Origin: Acerihabitans arboris
Lineage (GTDB): Bacteria > Pseudomonadota > Gammaproteobacteria > Enterobacterales > Enterobacteriaceae
DNA length: 64,000 bases
Direction of reading: 5' to 3'
Assembly: GCF_010131535.1 (NCBI RefSeq)
Contig: NZ_WUBS01000013.1
Span: 124,001-188,000, forward strand
Below are positions 29,082-38,487 of this stretch, piece by piece; position 1 is the first letter of the stretch, and each line of letters begins with the position of its first letter. Position numbers and translations under genes: made by a program. The notes under the pieces were generated by a model that was not told the DNA's origin, did not search any database, and saw only the letters and a list, made by a program, of their open reading frames with translations.

Positions 29082-32000
29082 CTAGGGTGCGCGTACTGGG
29101 AAATGTACTTTATTGCCATAAAAATCGAAAGATTGCGCTTCAGGATGCTTTTTCAGCAGGCTGAGCGCGTTTTTTGGCGGGAGTTCCCTCAGGGAAATAA
29201 CGCCGTCCCCACGTTTTTTGACGATAAAAAAAGCGTTTCTTTGAATCAAGACTTCGCATTCCTCAAGGTGCCGGGTATAAAGCATGATGGGGTACCCCGA
29301 CTTTTCCAGGTAAATATCAAACAATACCGGCGAAAAACGCGCCACTGAGCTGAAGGCGAATCTCTGCGCCACCGTCTTTTCCACCGAGGTGGAGATAAAG
29401 CTGGTGCTGATAAGCACGTCATTGACATGAATCGCCCGCAATGCCTTTTTTCTCATAATGCCTCCCCGATATACCATCCCGGGATAAGCGGGTATTTTCA
29501 TTAACGCCTGTTCAAGCAGGCCAGCCTGACTGGCAACCACCTCCCTGACCCAAGGAGAAATAAACACTGGCGGACTGCCTTGCCGAAGAAAATCATTAAC
29601 CGCATCGTAATTAGTGCCGCCATAGGCTATCAGCGCGGATATTTCACCGGACGAGAGTATCCCCTCATTGATTTTTTCGGTGCAAAACACATATAACTTT
29701 GCCCCGGCAGCGGAAAGATCAAGCGATTCCTGGACATAACCCGTTTTGGAAAGCTGATATAACTTCCCTTTCTCTGCGCTATAAAAAACATTTATCAATT
29801 TTTTAGGATTCTTGCTGAAAATAGCGCGAAACCCGGTTTTACGTTGAGCGTAGATGCCATAGCCTTTTTTATTGCTGTTTGCCTTGACCAAATAATATTT
29901 ATCTTCAAAATTGATATAGGTTTTCGCATTAAGGGAATCTCTATATACAAATGCCTGGTCGGTATCCCTTAACAGCTCGCTTTTGATGTCCCGTGCATCA
30001 ATCCCCGCTCCCGACCGCCTTAATAGCCCGGCTAAATCCTGGGAAAATTTTACGCATCCGGGATCCGCCGGCATGGGGTTGCGTTTTTTCCTGCAATGCG
30101 CGTCCTCGTAAACCACAGGCTCGCTCGCGACTGACGCTTTTTTTTCCTTGGATAATACATACAACTGGTAATCATCATCATAAAATAAGGCCATGTCCAT
30201 GTCAGCGCACAAGCGATAGCGGCCTATTCCCGCATCCTGTATCACCTGATGAAACTTGCCCTTGATTTTAAGATAACGTTTGCCTGCCGATGAAAGCACT
30301 ATCCCCTGGCCATTTATCCGCGCCCCGGGAACCGAAGACAATCCCGCAATACCGGCTTCTTTTATAAAATTAATTATTTCGGGATGGATTTTTATCCTTT
30401 CCCGATAGGGTACGAATTTCCTTCTGACCGGCATCTTAACGCCAAAACCCTGTTTGACGCCGTCCACCGCGGATAACCGACGACGAAGGCTCAGCCTTTT
30501 ACGTATCCGGCTGGTAATGCTTTTACCGCCGCCGACTGCGGGACCAGGACGAAAGCCACCGGACGGGGGGGACGCCAGTTTTTCCAACACGTCCGTCAAG
30601 GCCATCAGCAGGATATTCACGCCGTCATTGATTGCGCCGGACATACCCTGGTCGCGCTCGGCGGCGTTGTCGCCGGAAGACATTTTCTCCAAATTGATAC
30701 CGAGCGAAATAAACGGGGTCACCGGGTTGGGCAACAGGGCATCCGCGGCGTTAAGATAGCGCCCCAGCATATCCCTGCGGACCTCGGCATCCGATTTTAT
30801 CAATATATCGGCATCGGCATAGGAGCGTTCTTCCTGCCGTTTTAGCAACACCTGGCTTAATTCACCGGTAACCGGGACCCTTTTTTGCCAAATCCTGGCG
30901 ACATATTGTCCGGCGGATTTTTTATCGGCGAAGGTATCGAGCCAACTGTCCACGCCCGCATAAATTATGCCGTCCTGCCGGTCATAGAGGGAAAAATGCA
31001 CAGCTATGCCATGACGGGACAATTTTTCCCGGCAGCTTTCGATGACCCATGTGCGTAATTGTCCAATGGATTTAAACCATTTGATCATTTTATTTCTGGG
31101 CATATAAATTATGTAGCCCAAGACGTCAGGCCATGCAAAAACCAGCAGATCCGTGGCCTGGTAACCGTTGATATCAAATAGATAAACGCTGCTATTGGCC
31201 GGGTTTTTATCGCCAAACCCAAACCGGCTTAACAACAATCCCTGCAGTTCATGCGGGAGATGACGCCTTGCGCCGGCGAGGGCAAAAATCAAGGAGTAGA
31301 TATTCGTCACTTCCTGGCTCTGCTGATTTTTCCAGTAATGCGCTAAAGCAGTCCGGTACGTGCTGTAAAAATCCATGTCCCAGATAATGTTAACCAGGGC
31401 GGACGGCTTTAACAACACCTGGTTTTCACCGCCGAACCCCTGAGCTCCGTTGGCATCCACCCTATAGACCCCCGCCATCAGGTCTACGATGTCCAGATTA
31501 TCCTGGGCATCGGCGGGAAAGTTTTGCAGCACGCATCCGGTCAGGGTTGATGACGCCACCAGGCTGGCGGACTCGTGGCGCCAGCCGGTAATGGCGCTGG
31601 GATCGTTGATGGCGGAGCTGAAATGATGGAAATAGGTCCGGTCCGTGTCGATATCCAGGCCGGCATGGGCTTTCAGCGCTTTTTTAAGCCCATCCCTGGC
31701 CTGGTCGCGCAGTACCGGATAGCCTTTATGCCGGTCATAATAGTATTTCACCCGATGATAATCATTTGTTTTTTTAGTCTTTTTCATCCTGGCGATGTTA
31801 ATTTCACTCTCCTTTCGGGGGTTTTTAGCCGTGAGCGGGATGGTGTGAGATTTGTTATATAACGACTGTGGCGCAAGTTTATCGATACCTTGAGCACGGT
31901 CGCCGTAGAAATAATGATTTCTGGCGCCCATTAAATGGGCGCCATTGAGTGGTGGAACGTGTCGGGTTATATTTTCACTGGTAATTACCAGGCGGCCTAT

Positions 32001-32282
32001 TGCTTGATGCGCCATATAGCGTCGGTCTCCTCTGGCGTAGTCGCGCGGTTGCGCAACGCCCGCGATCGGCGTCATCGTATCTACGACATTGGAGATAATA
32101 AGTATTGTCTGCAATATCAATTGCGCCGTGTGTGCTTTGGCCGGGCCAGCCGGCCCCCGCGCCAAACGGCTTGCCCATTGTCGCTGCTGCTCCTGGCTGA
32201 TGCTCCGCGCATTCCGCTGATTATGATACTCGCCAAGATTGTGTCGGTAATACTTAACGGCCGTCAGGTTGGCTGTCTTCAT
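29082..32282 (-). CDS. Large toxin: dermonecrotic-toxin-like body with C-terminal ADP-ribosyltransferase
   Basis: 1066 residues without a classical signal peptide. The middle (VYLFDINGYQATDLLVFAWP, then YIIYMPRN and GIAVHFSLYDRQDG) resembles the dermonecrotic-toxin N-terminal domain (DUF6543) of insect- and plant-associated bacteria. The C-terminus has a complete arginine-type ADP-ribosyltransferase triad: R939 in MVYRGG, STS 964-966 in FISTSVE, and ExE E1008/E1010 in LEECEVL. It probably modifies a host protein, entering by an unknown route (secretion signal not recognisable). It ends 4 bases from modB and is divergent from the pilus operon. No immunity gene is seen, arguing against an antibacterial role. 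The first ~165 residues look atypical, so a later start (for example MKKTKKTNDYHRV) is possible. Confidence 0.85.
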   Translation of the reverse strand: MKTANLTAVKYYRHNLGEYHNQRNARSISQEQQRQWASRLARGPAGPAKAHTAQLILQTILIISNVVDTMTPIAGVAQPRDYARGDRRYMAHQAIGRLVITSENITRHVPPLNGAHLMGARNHYFYGDRAQGIDKLAPQSLYNKSHTIPLTAKNPRKESEINIARMKKTKKTNDYHRVKYYYDRHKGYPVLRDQARDGLKKALKAHAGLDIDTDRTYFHHFSSAINDPSAITGWRHESASLVASSTLTGCVLQNFPADAQDNLDIVDLMAGVYRVDANGAQGFGGENQVLLKPSALVNIIWDMDFYSTYRTALAHYWKNQQSQEVTNIYSLIFALAGARRHLPHELQGLLLSRFGFGDKNPANSSVYLFDINGYQATDLLVFAWPDVLGYIIYMPRNKMIKWFKSIGQLRTWVIESCREKLSRHGIAVHFSLYDRQDGIIYAGVDSWLDTFADKKSAGQYVARIWQKRVPVTGELSQVLLKRQEERSYADADILIKSDAEVRRDMLGRYLNAADALLPNPVTPFISLGINLEKMSSGDNAAERDQGMSGAINDGVNILLMALTDVLEKLASPPSGGFRPGPAVGGGKSITSRIRKRLSLRRRLSAVDGVKQGFGVKMPVRRKFVPYRERIKIHPEIINFIKEAGIAGLSSVPGARINGQGIVLSSAGKRYLKIKGKFHQVIQDAGIGRYRLCADMDMALFYDDDYQLYVLSKEKKASVASEPVVYEDAHCRKKRNPMPADPGCVKFSQDLAGLLRRSGAGIDARDIKSELLRDTDQAFVYRDSLNAKTYINFEDKYYLVKANSNKKGYGIYAQRKTGFRAIFSKNPKKLINVFYSAEKGKLYQLSKTGYVQESLDLSAAGAKLYVFCTEKINEGILSSGEISALIAYGGTNYDAVNDFLRQGSPPVFISPWVREVVASQAGLLEQALMKIPAYPGMVYRGGIMRKKALRAIHVNDVLISTSFISTSVEKTVAQRFAFSSVARFSPVLFDIYLEKSGYPIMLYTRHLEECEVLIQRNAFFIVKKRGDGVISLRELPPKNALSLLKKHPEAQSFDFYGNKVHFPVRAP

Positions 32283-32526
32283 CCCTGTCCACTCTTACTT
32301 TTATAGGTTATGCCTTCCGCAATCTATAACCGGCCTGACTGTAAGGGTTCATTATTCGTCACGGTTTTTTTACCAGCATAAAATACCTGATATCCCCGGC
32401 CATGGCCTATTAACATTCACTCACCTTATCTTTAATTATTATTCGATATATTTTTCAAAAAAATAATGTTCTTATTTTTATTAATTACCCTTTGAGCAAT
32501 GTCTATTGGTTCCCATGAGGAATAGT

Positions 32527-33093
32527 ATGCATATGAAGTTTTTTCTCCTGGCATGGTGGCTGGGCTGCGCCCTGACGGGATTTGCCCGGGCGGCGGCGAC
32601 TACCGGCACCATTAACGCCACGCTGACGCTAACCAACGGTTGCCTGATCAACGGCGATCCGGCCACCGCCAACGCCAGCTTCGGCACGCTGGATTTCGGC
32701 ACCCATCCCGCCACTTTCGATACCCTTAGCGCTACCCTGACCGGCGCCACCGGCGACGGCATCCGCGTCCGCTGTACCGACGGCGCCACCTATAGCGTGC
32801 AGATTATCGGCAGCAATACCGCGCCGACGAATGTCTATGGCGCGGAAACCGCCAGCCCGCGTTACCTGGTGCTCGGCAGCGACGCCTCCCAGGGTATCGC
32901 CTATACGCTATACAATGACGCCGCCTTCACTACCCCCATCGCCAATAACACCAGGCTAAGGGCCTCAGGTATCCCGGATCCGGTCAACGGTAATATTTAC
33001 CCGGTATACGGGCGCGTCAGCCAGGGCGGCAATAATACCGCCGTGCCGGCTGGCACCTATACCGACGTTATCAACGTCCAGGTCATTTACTGA
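32527..33093 (+). CDS. Csu-type pilus major subunit (spore coat protein U domain)
   Basis: 188-residue secreted pilin of the spore coat U family (CsuA/B-like): signal peptide MHMKFFLLAWWLGCALTG...ARA, then TGTINATLTLTNGCLINGD with the paired cysteines, and PVYGRVSQGGN..VPAGTYTDVINVQVIY, the conserved C-terminal strand. The start at 32527 is six bases after GAGG; earlier in-frame ATGs lack a site. First gene of an archaic chaperone-usher operon whose subunits polymerise on the cell surface, promoting attachment and biofilm. Confidence 0.9.
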   Translation: MHMKFFLLAWWLGCALTGFARAAATTGTINATLTLTNGCLINGDPATANASFGTLDFGTHPATFDTLSATLTGATGDGIRVRCTDGATYSVQIIGSNTAPTNVYGAETASPRYLVLGSDASQGIAYTLYNDAAFTTPIANNTRLRASGIPDPVNGNIYPVYGRVSQGGNNTAVPAGTYTDVINVQVIY

Positions 33094-33110
33094 CAGCGGG
33101 TGATGCAGGG

Positions 33111-33641
33111 ATGTTATTACGCAACGCGTTTTACCGACGGCGCGGCCTCGGCGAGGCGCTGGGACCGATGCTGGCGTTGTACTCAGGCATGCTGCAGGCG
33201 TTGCCCACCCAAACGTTCCAGGTGTCGGCATCGGTGGTGGCGGGTTGCCGGATCCAGGGCGGCGGCGTGCTCGGTACCCTGGATTTCGGCAGCTTGTCCG
33301 GTATCGACGCCCGCCCGGTCAACGCCGCCGTGGTGCAAAGCGCCACGTTTTCCATGGCCTGTACGCCGGGTATGACATTGATGATGAATATCAGCGGCGG
33401 TAATCATTTCACCGCCACGCGTAACCTTCAGCGGCTGAACGGCAACGACCTGATTGCCTACCGTCTTTTCACCAGCGCCAGTTTTACGCCGGTCAGTGAA
33501 ATCCCGGTTAATCAGGCGGTCCCAATCAGCTATACCGATGGCGAGGCGATACAATTCCCGATTTATGGACAATTGCAGCTGAATGGATTTAACCCGGCAG
33601 GAACCTATGCCGATACCTTGACGGTAACCCTGTCCTGGTAA
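33111..33641 (+). CDS. Csu-type pilus minor subunit (spore coat protein U domain)
   Basis: 176 residues, same family as the previous gene (FQVSASVVAGCRIQGGG..LGTLDFGSL, PIYGQLQLNGFNPAGTYADTLTVTLSW). Probably the CsuA- or CsuB-like linker subunit. The N-terminus before TQTFQVSASV is an unusually weak signal peptide (MLLRNAFYRRRGLGEALGP then a short hydrophobic run), so the start could be misplaced. Acinetobacter has three subunit genes here; this locus has two before the chaperone. Confidence 0.82.
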   Translation: MLLRNAFYRRRGLGEALGPMLALYSGMLQALPTQTFQVSASVVAGCRIQGGGVLGTLDFGSLSGIDARPVNAAVVQSATFSMACTPGMTLMMNISGGNHFTATRNLQRLNGNDLIAYRLFTSASFTPVSEIPVNQAVPISYTDGEAIQFPIYGQLQLNGFNPAGTYADTLTVTLSW

Positions 33642-33660
33642 CCATTTAGAAGGATCTAAT

Positions 33661-34389
33661 ATGAAAATAGCAAACCGCGGGCGTTTCGCGCTCGCGCTTC
33701 TGTTGCTGAGCCTATGGCTACCGGCGGCATGGGCGGGACACGCCGTGCTTATCTGGCCAGTGGATCCCGTGATGGCCGGCGCGCAAAAAGCCGCCGAACT
33801 GTGGGTGGAAAACAAAGGCGCCACCGCCACCTTGCTACAGGTGCGGATCTTTGCCTGGCAACAGTCCGGTGAGGGCGAGCGGTTCCATACGCAGCAGGAT
33901 ATTATCGCCAGCCCGCCCATGCTCAGGCTGGATGCCGGCCAAAAACAGCTGATACGCCTCATCAGGCAAACGCCGGCCGCGGCCGGCCGGGAACAGGCCT
34001 ACCGGATATTGCTTGACGAAATCCCCACTCCCGGCGACCGGGTCGACGATCCCGCCAATTCGCTAACCTTCCAGATGCGTTACTCCATTCCGCTGTTTGT
34101 CTATGCCGGGCAGGCCTCGCCGGACAGCGGCGCGCCGCTGCTAAGCTGGCGACTTGTCCAGGTAAAAGGCCAGACCTGCCTGGAGATTGCCAACCGCGGT
34201 CCGGTGCACGCCCGGCTGAGCAGAGCGCGGCTGGGGACATATCAGCTTACCGACGGGCTGTTCGGCTACGTGTTGGCCAACTCCAGCTACCGCTGGCCGC
34301 TAAAAGCCCCTGTAGATGCCGGTTCGCTGCTGGAAGCGCGGGTGGACAACCGCAAAACGGTATGGCGCAGCAGAGCCGCCGCCCGCTAG
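33661..34389 (+). CDS. Csu-type pilus periplasmic chaperone (CsuC-like)
   Basis: 242 residues with a signal peptide (cleaved near AAWA-GHAVL). Two-domain PapD-like chaperone: LIWPVDPVMAGAQKAAELWVENKG, the RLDAGQKQLIRLIRQ strand, YRILLDEIPTP and LTFQMRYSIPLFVYAG are family signatures. It folds pilus subunits by donor-strand complementation and hands them to the usher. Good AGAAGGA site; three bases before the usher gene. Confidence 0.92.
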   Translation: MKIANRGRFALALLLLSLWLPAAWAGHAVLIWPVDPVMAGAQKAAELWVENKGATATLLQVRIFAWQQSGEGERFHTQQDIIASPPMLRLDAGQKQLIRLIRQTPAAAGREQAYRILLDEIPTPGDRVDDPANSLTFQMRYSIPLFVYAGQASPDSGAPLLSWRLVQVKGQTCLEIANRGPVHARLSRARLGTYQLTDGLFGYVLANSSYRWPLKAPVDAGSLLEARVDNRKTVWRSRAAAR

Positions 34390-34392
34390 AGG

Positions 34393-36804
34393 ATGGCCAG
34401 CTTGATGATAAACTGTCCTTCGCCGGCCTTTATCCGGCGCTATGCCTTGAGCGTGTTGAGCTATTGCGCTTATTTGTTTCCTCTGGACGGCAAGGCGGAA
34501 ACCTTCACCACGCTGCCGCCGCCGCCGGGCGTTGCGCCGGGGGAGGCGCACCCCCACTATCTGCTGGAGCTGGTGGTCAACGAAGCCGCCGGCGGCAGGA
34601 TTGTGCCGGTGGAGTTTCGCGACGGGCATTACATCGTGCCCACCGCCGATCTGCTGCAGGCCGGCCTGCCGGCCGACCGCTTAAGCGCTACGTTTACGGA
34701 TGTGTCCGCCATTCCCGACGTCAAGGCGACCTATGATCGCCCCCGGCAACGGCTGCTGCTATCGGTGCCGGCCCGCTGGCTGCCGGAACAGTCGCTGAGC
34801 CTGGAGCAGGGTGGCCGGCGCCATCCCGGACGCGTCAGCCCCGGCGCGTTGTTCAACTATGATGTTTACGGCAGCCGTGTCGACCGGGGCGGCGTGCGCC
34901 TGGCCGTCTGGAATGAACTGCGCGCGTTTGGCGACGCCGGGCACCTCTCGGTTGACGGCGTGGCACAGCGCCAGATCTCGGGAATGGACAGCGGCCGCAG
35001 CGGTTATCTTCGTTATGATACGTACTGGGCCAACCAGAGCGAGGAGCATGCCCTACGCTGGGTGGTCGGCGACGCGGTTACCGACGCGCTGGCCTGGAGC
35101 AGCAGCGTACGCATCGGCGGCGCCCAGATTGCCCGCGATTTTTCGGTACGGCCGGATATCGTTACCTATCCCCTGCCCGCGTTTGCCGGCCAGGCGGCGG
35201 TGCCGACCACCATCGATATGTTTATCAACGGCTACCGGACCAGCAGTAATACCCTGCAGCCCGGCCCTTATTCGCTCAGCAACATGCCCTTTATCAACGG
35301 CGCGGGCGATGTGGTGATCGTCACCTCGGACGCGGTGGGCCGTCAGGTTGTCACCCAACTGCCGTTCTATGTTTCCAGCAGCCTGTTAAAACCCGGGCTG
35401 GCCGACTATTCCCTGGCCGCCGGCGCGTTGCGACGCGGCTACGGCGTGAAAAATGCCGACTATGGTCCACCGGTGGCCAGCGGCTCCTATCGCCGTGGCA
35501 TAACGGACTGGCTGACGTTGGAAAGCCATGCCGAAGGCGCGCAAAACCTGGCCCTGGCCGGCGCGGGCAGCTTGGTAAAGCTGGGGCGCGCGGGCGTGAT
35601 GGACGGCTCCTGGACCCGCAGCCGGCTAAGCGGGGGCGAAGGAGAGCAATATGGCTGGGGCTATCAATACAATAACCGGGTGGCCAGCGTCGGCATGCGG
35701 CACACATGGCGTAGCCGGCGCTTTGGCAATCTGGCGCTACTTGATAACGACGCCTTTCATTCACCCCACGCCGCCTGGACGTTAAGCCGCGGCAGCGCCC
35801 AATACAACGCCAGCATCACGCTTAATCGCTATGGCAGCCTGGGCGCGGCGCTGATTGATATTCGCAGCCAGGGGGGCGAACGCACCCGCTTATGGAACCT
35901 GTCCTGGAGCAAGAATCTGTGGGGCGACGCCAGTTTGTTCGTGACCGGCAGCTACGATCGGCAACAGCAGGATTACTCCGGCGCCATCTCCCTGGTTTTT
36001 CCCTTTAGCAGCCTGGCCAGCGCCAGCCTCAGCGTGGAGCGAGACAGGCCCGGCGGTACCGCGCAGCGCCTGACGGTTTCCCGCGCCATGCCCAACGACG
36101 GCGGTATTAGCTGGGATGCGTCCTATGCCCGGCAGCAAAAGGAAAAAGATTACCGCCAGGCCACGCTCGAATGGCGCAACCGGTATGTTGAGACCTCCGG
36201 CGGCTTTTACGGCGTCGGCGGCAACGCTATTCAATGGGGAGATGTCAGCGGCGCATTGGTGACGATGGACGGCCGGCTGCTGGCGGCAAATCAATTAGAT
36301 AATGCGTTTGTCCTGGTAAAAACCGGTCATCCCGATGTGCTGGTCCGTTATGAAAACCAGCCGGCCGGCGCGACCGACCGATCGGGCTACCTGCTGATCC
36401 CAAACGTAACCGCCTATTATCCGGCTAAATACGATATCGATATCTTAAACATCCCGGCCGATTTAACGGCCGCCACTATCGAGCAACGTTTTGCGGTGCC
36501 ACGCCAGAGCGGCTACCTGCTCTGTTTCCCTATCGAGCCGCTGCGCGCGGCCAGCGTCATTCTACAAGATGGGCGGGGTCAACCGCTGCCGGTCGGCACC
36601 CGCCTGTTGCGCGACGATCAGCCGGAGGAATACGTAGGCTGGGAGGGGCTTGCCTGGCTGGAGAACCTGGCGACCGACAACCGGCTGCGCGCCATTACCC
36701 CCGACGGGCGCGGCTGCGAAACCCGCCTGCGGCTGCCGGACGGCAAGCCACGGGCCTTACAGACCTACGGGCCCCTGGCATGCCCGCTGCCCGCCGAGCC
36801 TTGA
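34393..36804 (+). CDS. Csu-type outer-membrane usher (CsuD-like)
   Basis: 803-residue fimbrial usher that forms the outer-membrane pore through which the pilus is built. An N-terminal domain with LLELVVNEAAGGRIVPVEF, a long beta barrel (FNYDVYGSRV..., PALPAFAGQAAVPTTIDMFINGY plug region) and C-terminal domains rich in the usual usher motifs (GVGGNAIQWGD). It is 10 bases before the tip-adhesin gene. Confidence 0.93.
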   Translation: MASLMINCPSPAFIRRYALSVLSYCAYLFPLDGKAETFTTLPPPPGVAPGEAHPHYLLELVVNEAAGGRIVPVEFRDGHYIVPTADLLQAGLPADRLSATFTDVSAIPDVKATYDRPRQRLLLSVPARWLPEQSLSLEQGGRRHPGRVSPGALFNYDVYGSRVDRGGVRLAVWNELRAFGDAGHLSVDGVAQRQISGMDSGRSGYLRYDTYWANQSEEHALRWVVGDAVTDALAWSSSVRIGGAQIARDFSVRPDIVTYPLPAFAGQAAVPTTIDMFINGYRTSSNTLQPGPYSLSNMPFINGAGDVVIVTSDAVGRQVVTQLPFYVSSSLLKPGLADYSLAAGALRRGYGVKNADYGPPVASGSYRRGITDWLTLESHAEGAQNLALAGAGSLVKLGRAGVMDGSWTRSRLSGGEGEQYGWGYQYNNRVASVGMRHTWRSRRFGNLALLDNDAFHSPHAAWTLSRGSAQYNASITLNRYGSLGAALIDIRSQGGERTRLWNLSWSKNLWGDASLFVTGSYDRQQQDYSGAISLVFPFSSLASASLSVERDRPGGTAQRLTVSRAMPNDGGISWDASYARQQKEKDYRQATLEWRNRYVETSGGFYGVGGNAIQWGDVSGALVTMDGRLLAANQLDNAFVLVKTGHPDVLVRYENQPAGATDRSGYLLIPNVTAYYPAKYDIDILNIPADLTAATIEQRFAVPRQSGYLLCFPIEPLRAASVILQDGRGQPLPVGTRLLRDDQPEEYVGWEGLAWLENLATDNRLRAITPDGRGCETRLRLPDGKPRALQTYGPLACPLPAEP

Positions 36805-36814
36805 GGAGCGTCAG

Positions 36815-37798
36815 ATGAAAGAGTTATCGCCGGGAGCCATGTTCCTGATCTTATGCCTCCTGTGCCAGGTCGCCCATGCCGCCTGCACCCTGCCCGGCGC
36901 CAGTGTTGCTTTGGGCACGGCGAGTTCATTCAGCATCAACAGCGCCGTCAGCGCGTCCAGCGGCAATATTCAGGTTAACTGCGGCGCCGGCGGCACGCTG
37001 GCGCTGATGAGCACCGACTATATTCACCTGCAGCTCTATTCCGCCAGCAACGTCAGCGCCGGTCGGGCGGCACTGAAATATGCCGGCGGCGCCGACGTTA
37101 TCCCACTCCAAATCTGCACCACCGTCAACTGTTCAACGGAACTGGCGCTAAACGGCGCCCCGGCGATGTTTAACTCCGGCCAGTTGATTAACCTGGTCGG
37201 CCTGATGGGGGGATCGAATTTCACTATTCCGCTGTATATGCGCACCATGACGGGCCAGAACGTGGCGGCGGGAACCTATACCCTGACCCTCAATATCCTG
37301 GTGAACTACGCTATCTGCACCGGTATCGGCGCGCTGGGGCAATGCATGCCGGGCAGCAGCCAGACCGGTTCCGCCATGGTGCCGCTGGTCGTTACCCTGG
37401 TGATCACCAATGACTGCGTGACCATTACCGCTGCCAACATCAGCTTTGGCGACGCGCCGCTGGTGAGCGGTTTTAACCCGGTGTCGCAGGCCGTGACCGT
37501 TGTCTGCACCAAAGACAGTACCTATACCGTGGGAATGGGCAATGGCAATAACGCGGTCGGCAACGTCAGGAACATGGCCGGCGGCGGCCATTTGCTCGGT
37601 TACGATATCTACAAAAGCACCGGCTGCGCGCGCTGGGGCGACAGCGGCAACGATCGCTGGGCCAGCGCGCAGTCAAGCGGCGTCAGCAGCGACGGCACCC
37701 AACGCACCTATCAATATGTCGCCAGGATCCTGCTAAACCAGCCTACGCCGCCGCCGGGCAACTATAGCGATAATGTGGTTATCGATTTGTCATTCTAG
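36815..37798 (+). CDS. Csu-type pilus tip adhesin (CsuE-like, two spore coat U domains)
   Basis: 327 residues, from ATG 36815 preceded by GAGGAG. A signal peptide (LILCLLCQVAHA-ACTLPG) is followed by two spore coat U domains, the second starting near VTLVITNDCVTITAANISFGD and ending PPPGNYSDNVVIDLSF. In Acinetobacter CsuE is the tip protein whose hydrophobic loops bind abiotic surfaces; the two-domain build and last-gene position match. Last gene of the operon. Confidence 0.88.
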   Translation: MKELSPGAMFLILCLLCQVAHAACTLPGASVALGTASSFSINSAVSASSGNIQVNCGAGGTLALMSTDYIHLQLYSASNVSAGRAALKYAGGADVIPLQICTTVNCSTELALNGAPAMFNSGQLINLVGLMGGSNFTIPLYMRTMTGQNVAAGTYTLTLNILVNYAICTGIGALGQCMPGSSQTGSAMVPLVVTLVITNDCVTITAANISFGDAPLVSGFNPVSQAVTVVCTKDSTYTVGMGNGNNAVGNVRNMAGGGHLLGYDIYKSTGCARWGDSGNDRWASAQSSGVSSDGTQRTYQYVARILLNQPTPPPGNYSDNVVIDLSF

Positions 37799-37828
37799 AC
37801 CGCGCGACCGGATACGCCCTGCCGACGC

Positions 37829-38248
37829 TTAAACCAGCGCCTTGGTCAGGTAATACCGCTGATGGACGCGGGGATAATTATCCAGCGTCATCCGGCAAAC
37901 GTAGCCCAGCTTTTCATAAAACGGACGGGCCTGGAAACTGGTGGTATCCACCTGCGCGAATATGCATCCACGGGCGATAGCCTCGGATTCCGCGGCGCGC
38001 ATCAATCGGGTGCCGATGCCCTGGCCGCGCAGCGCGGCGCTGACCCACAGCAAATCGATGCGCAGCCAATTGCCCGCCGTAGAGCCGCTCAACCCGCTGA
38101 GCTTATTGCCGGCCTTGTCGGTAAAAAAGATAGCCAACGCCTTGATCTCGCTGACATCAATATGTTGCGCGGAATAATGAATAATGCCGTTTCTTAACTC
38201 ATCGATATCTTTATGCGTCGGCTCGCTGGTAACGATCATGTCCATCAT
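37829..38248 (-). CDS. GNAT-family N-acetyltransferase
   Basis: 139 residues, cytoplasmic. Acetyl-CoA-binding motif A is clear (WVSAALRGQGIGTRLM), followed by RGCIFAQVDTTSFQARPFYEKLGY (motif B). The substrate cannot be told from the sequence. Good GGAGGG site. It is convergent with the pilus operon and belongs to the accessory region. Confidence 0.85.
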   Translation of the reverse strand: MMDMIVTSEPTHKDIDELRNGIIHYSAQHIDVSEIKALAIFFTDKAGNKLSGLSGSTAGNWLRIDLLWVSAALRGQGIGTRLMRAAESEAIARGCIFAQVDTTSFQARPFYEKLGYVCRMTLDNYPRVHQRYYLTKALV

Positions 38249-38487
38249 GGCCCTCCCCGGTTGATAGCCTAATCATGCCGTAAAGCGGTGCCGGGTACCA
38301 ATGTTTCGAGCCAGGGACGATTTAAGCTTTCGGGATTATCAGAGAAAAGTATGCGCGTAATCTGCGGAAGGGGGATAAAAAAGAATGGTTAGTTTTGCCA
38401 CACGGTTTTTTCAAACGGCAGGATATCATTTTTTCGCTTCACCAATCGATGCTTTAAAATATTTCTTTTACCTATCGCTGAATATCG

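Noticed and set aside
29082-29700. ADP-ribosyltransferase domain as a DraT-like regulator of AnfH
   Set aside because: DraT is a small, unrelated-looking enzyme paired with DraG; this domain ends a 1066-residue toxin-like protein and no draG is present.
31853-31866. TTGTTATATAACGA resembling a ModE half-operator
   Set aside because: It lies inside the toxin coding sequence, lacks the second arm at the right spacing and is not near a start codon; probably chance.
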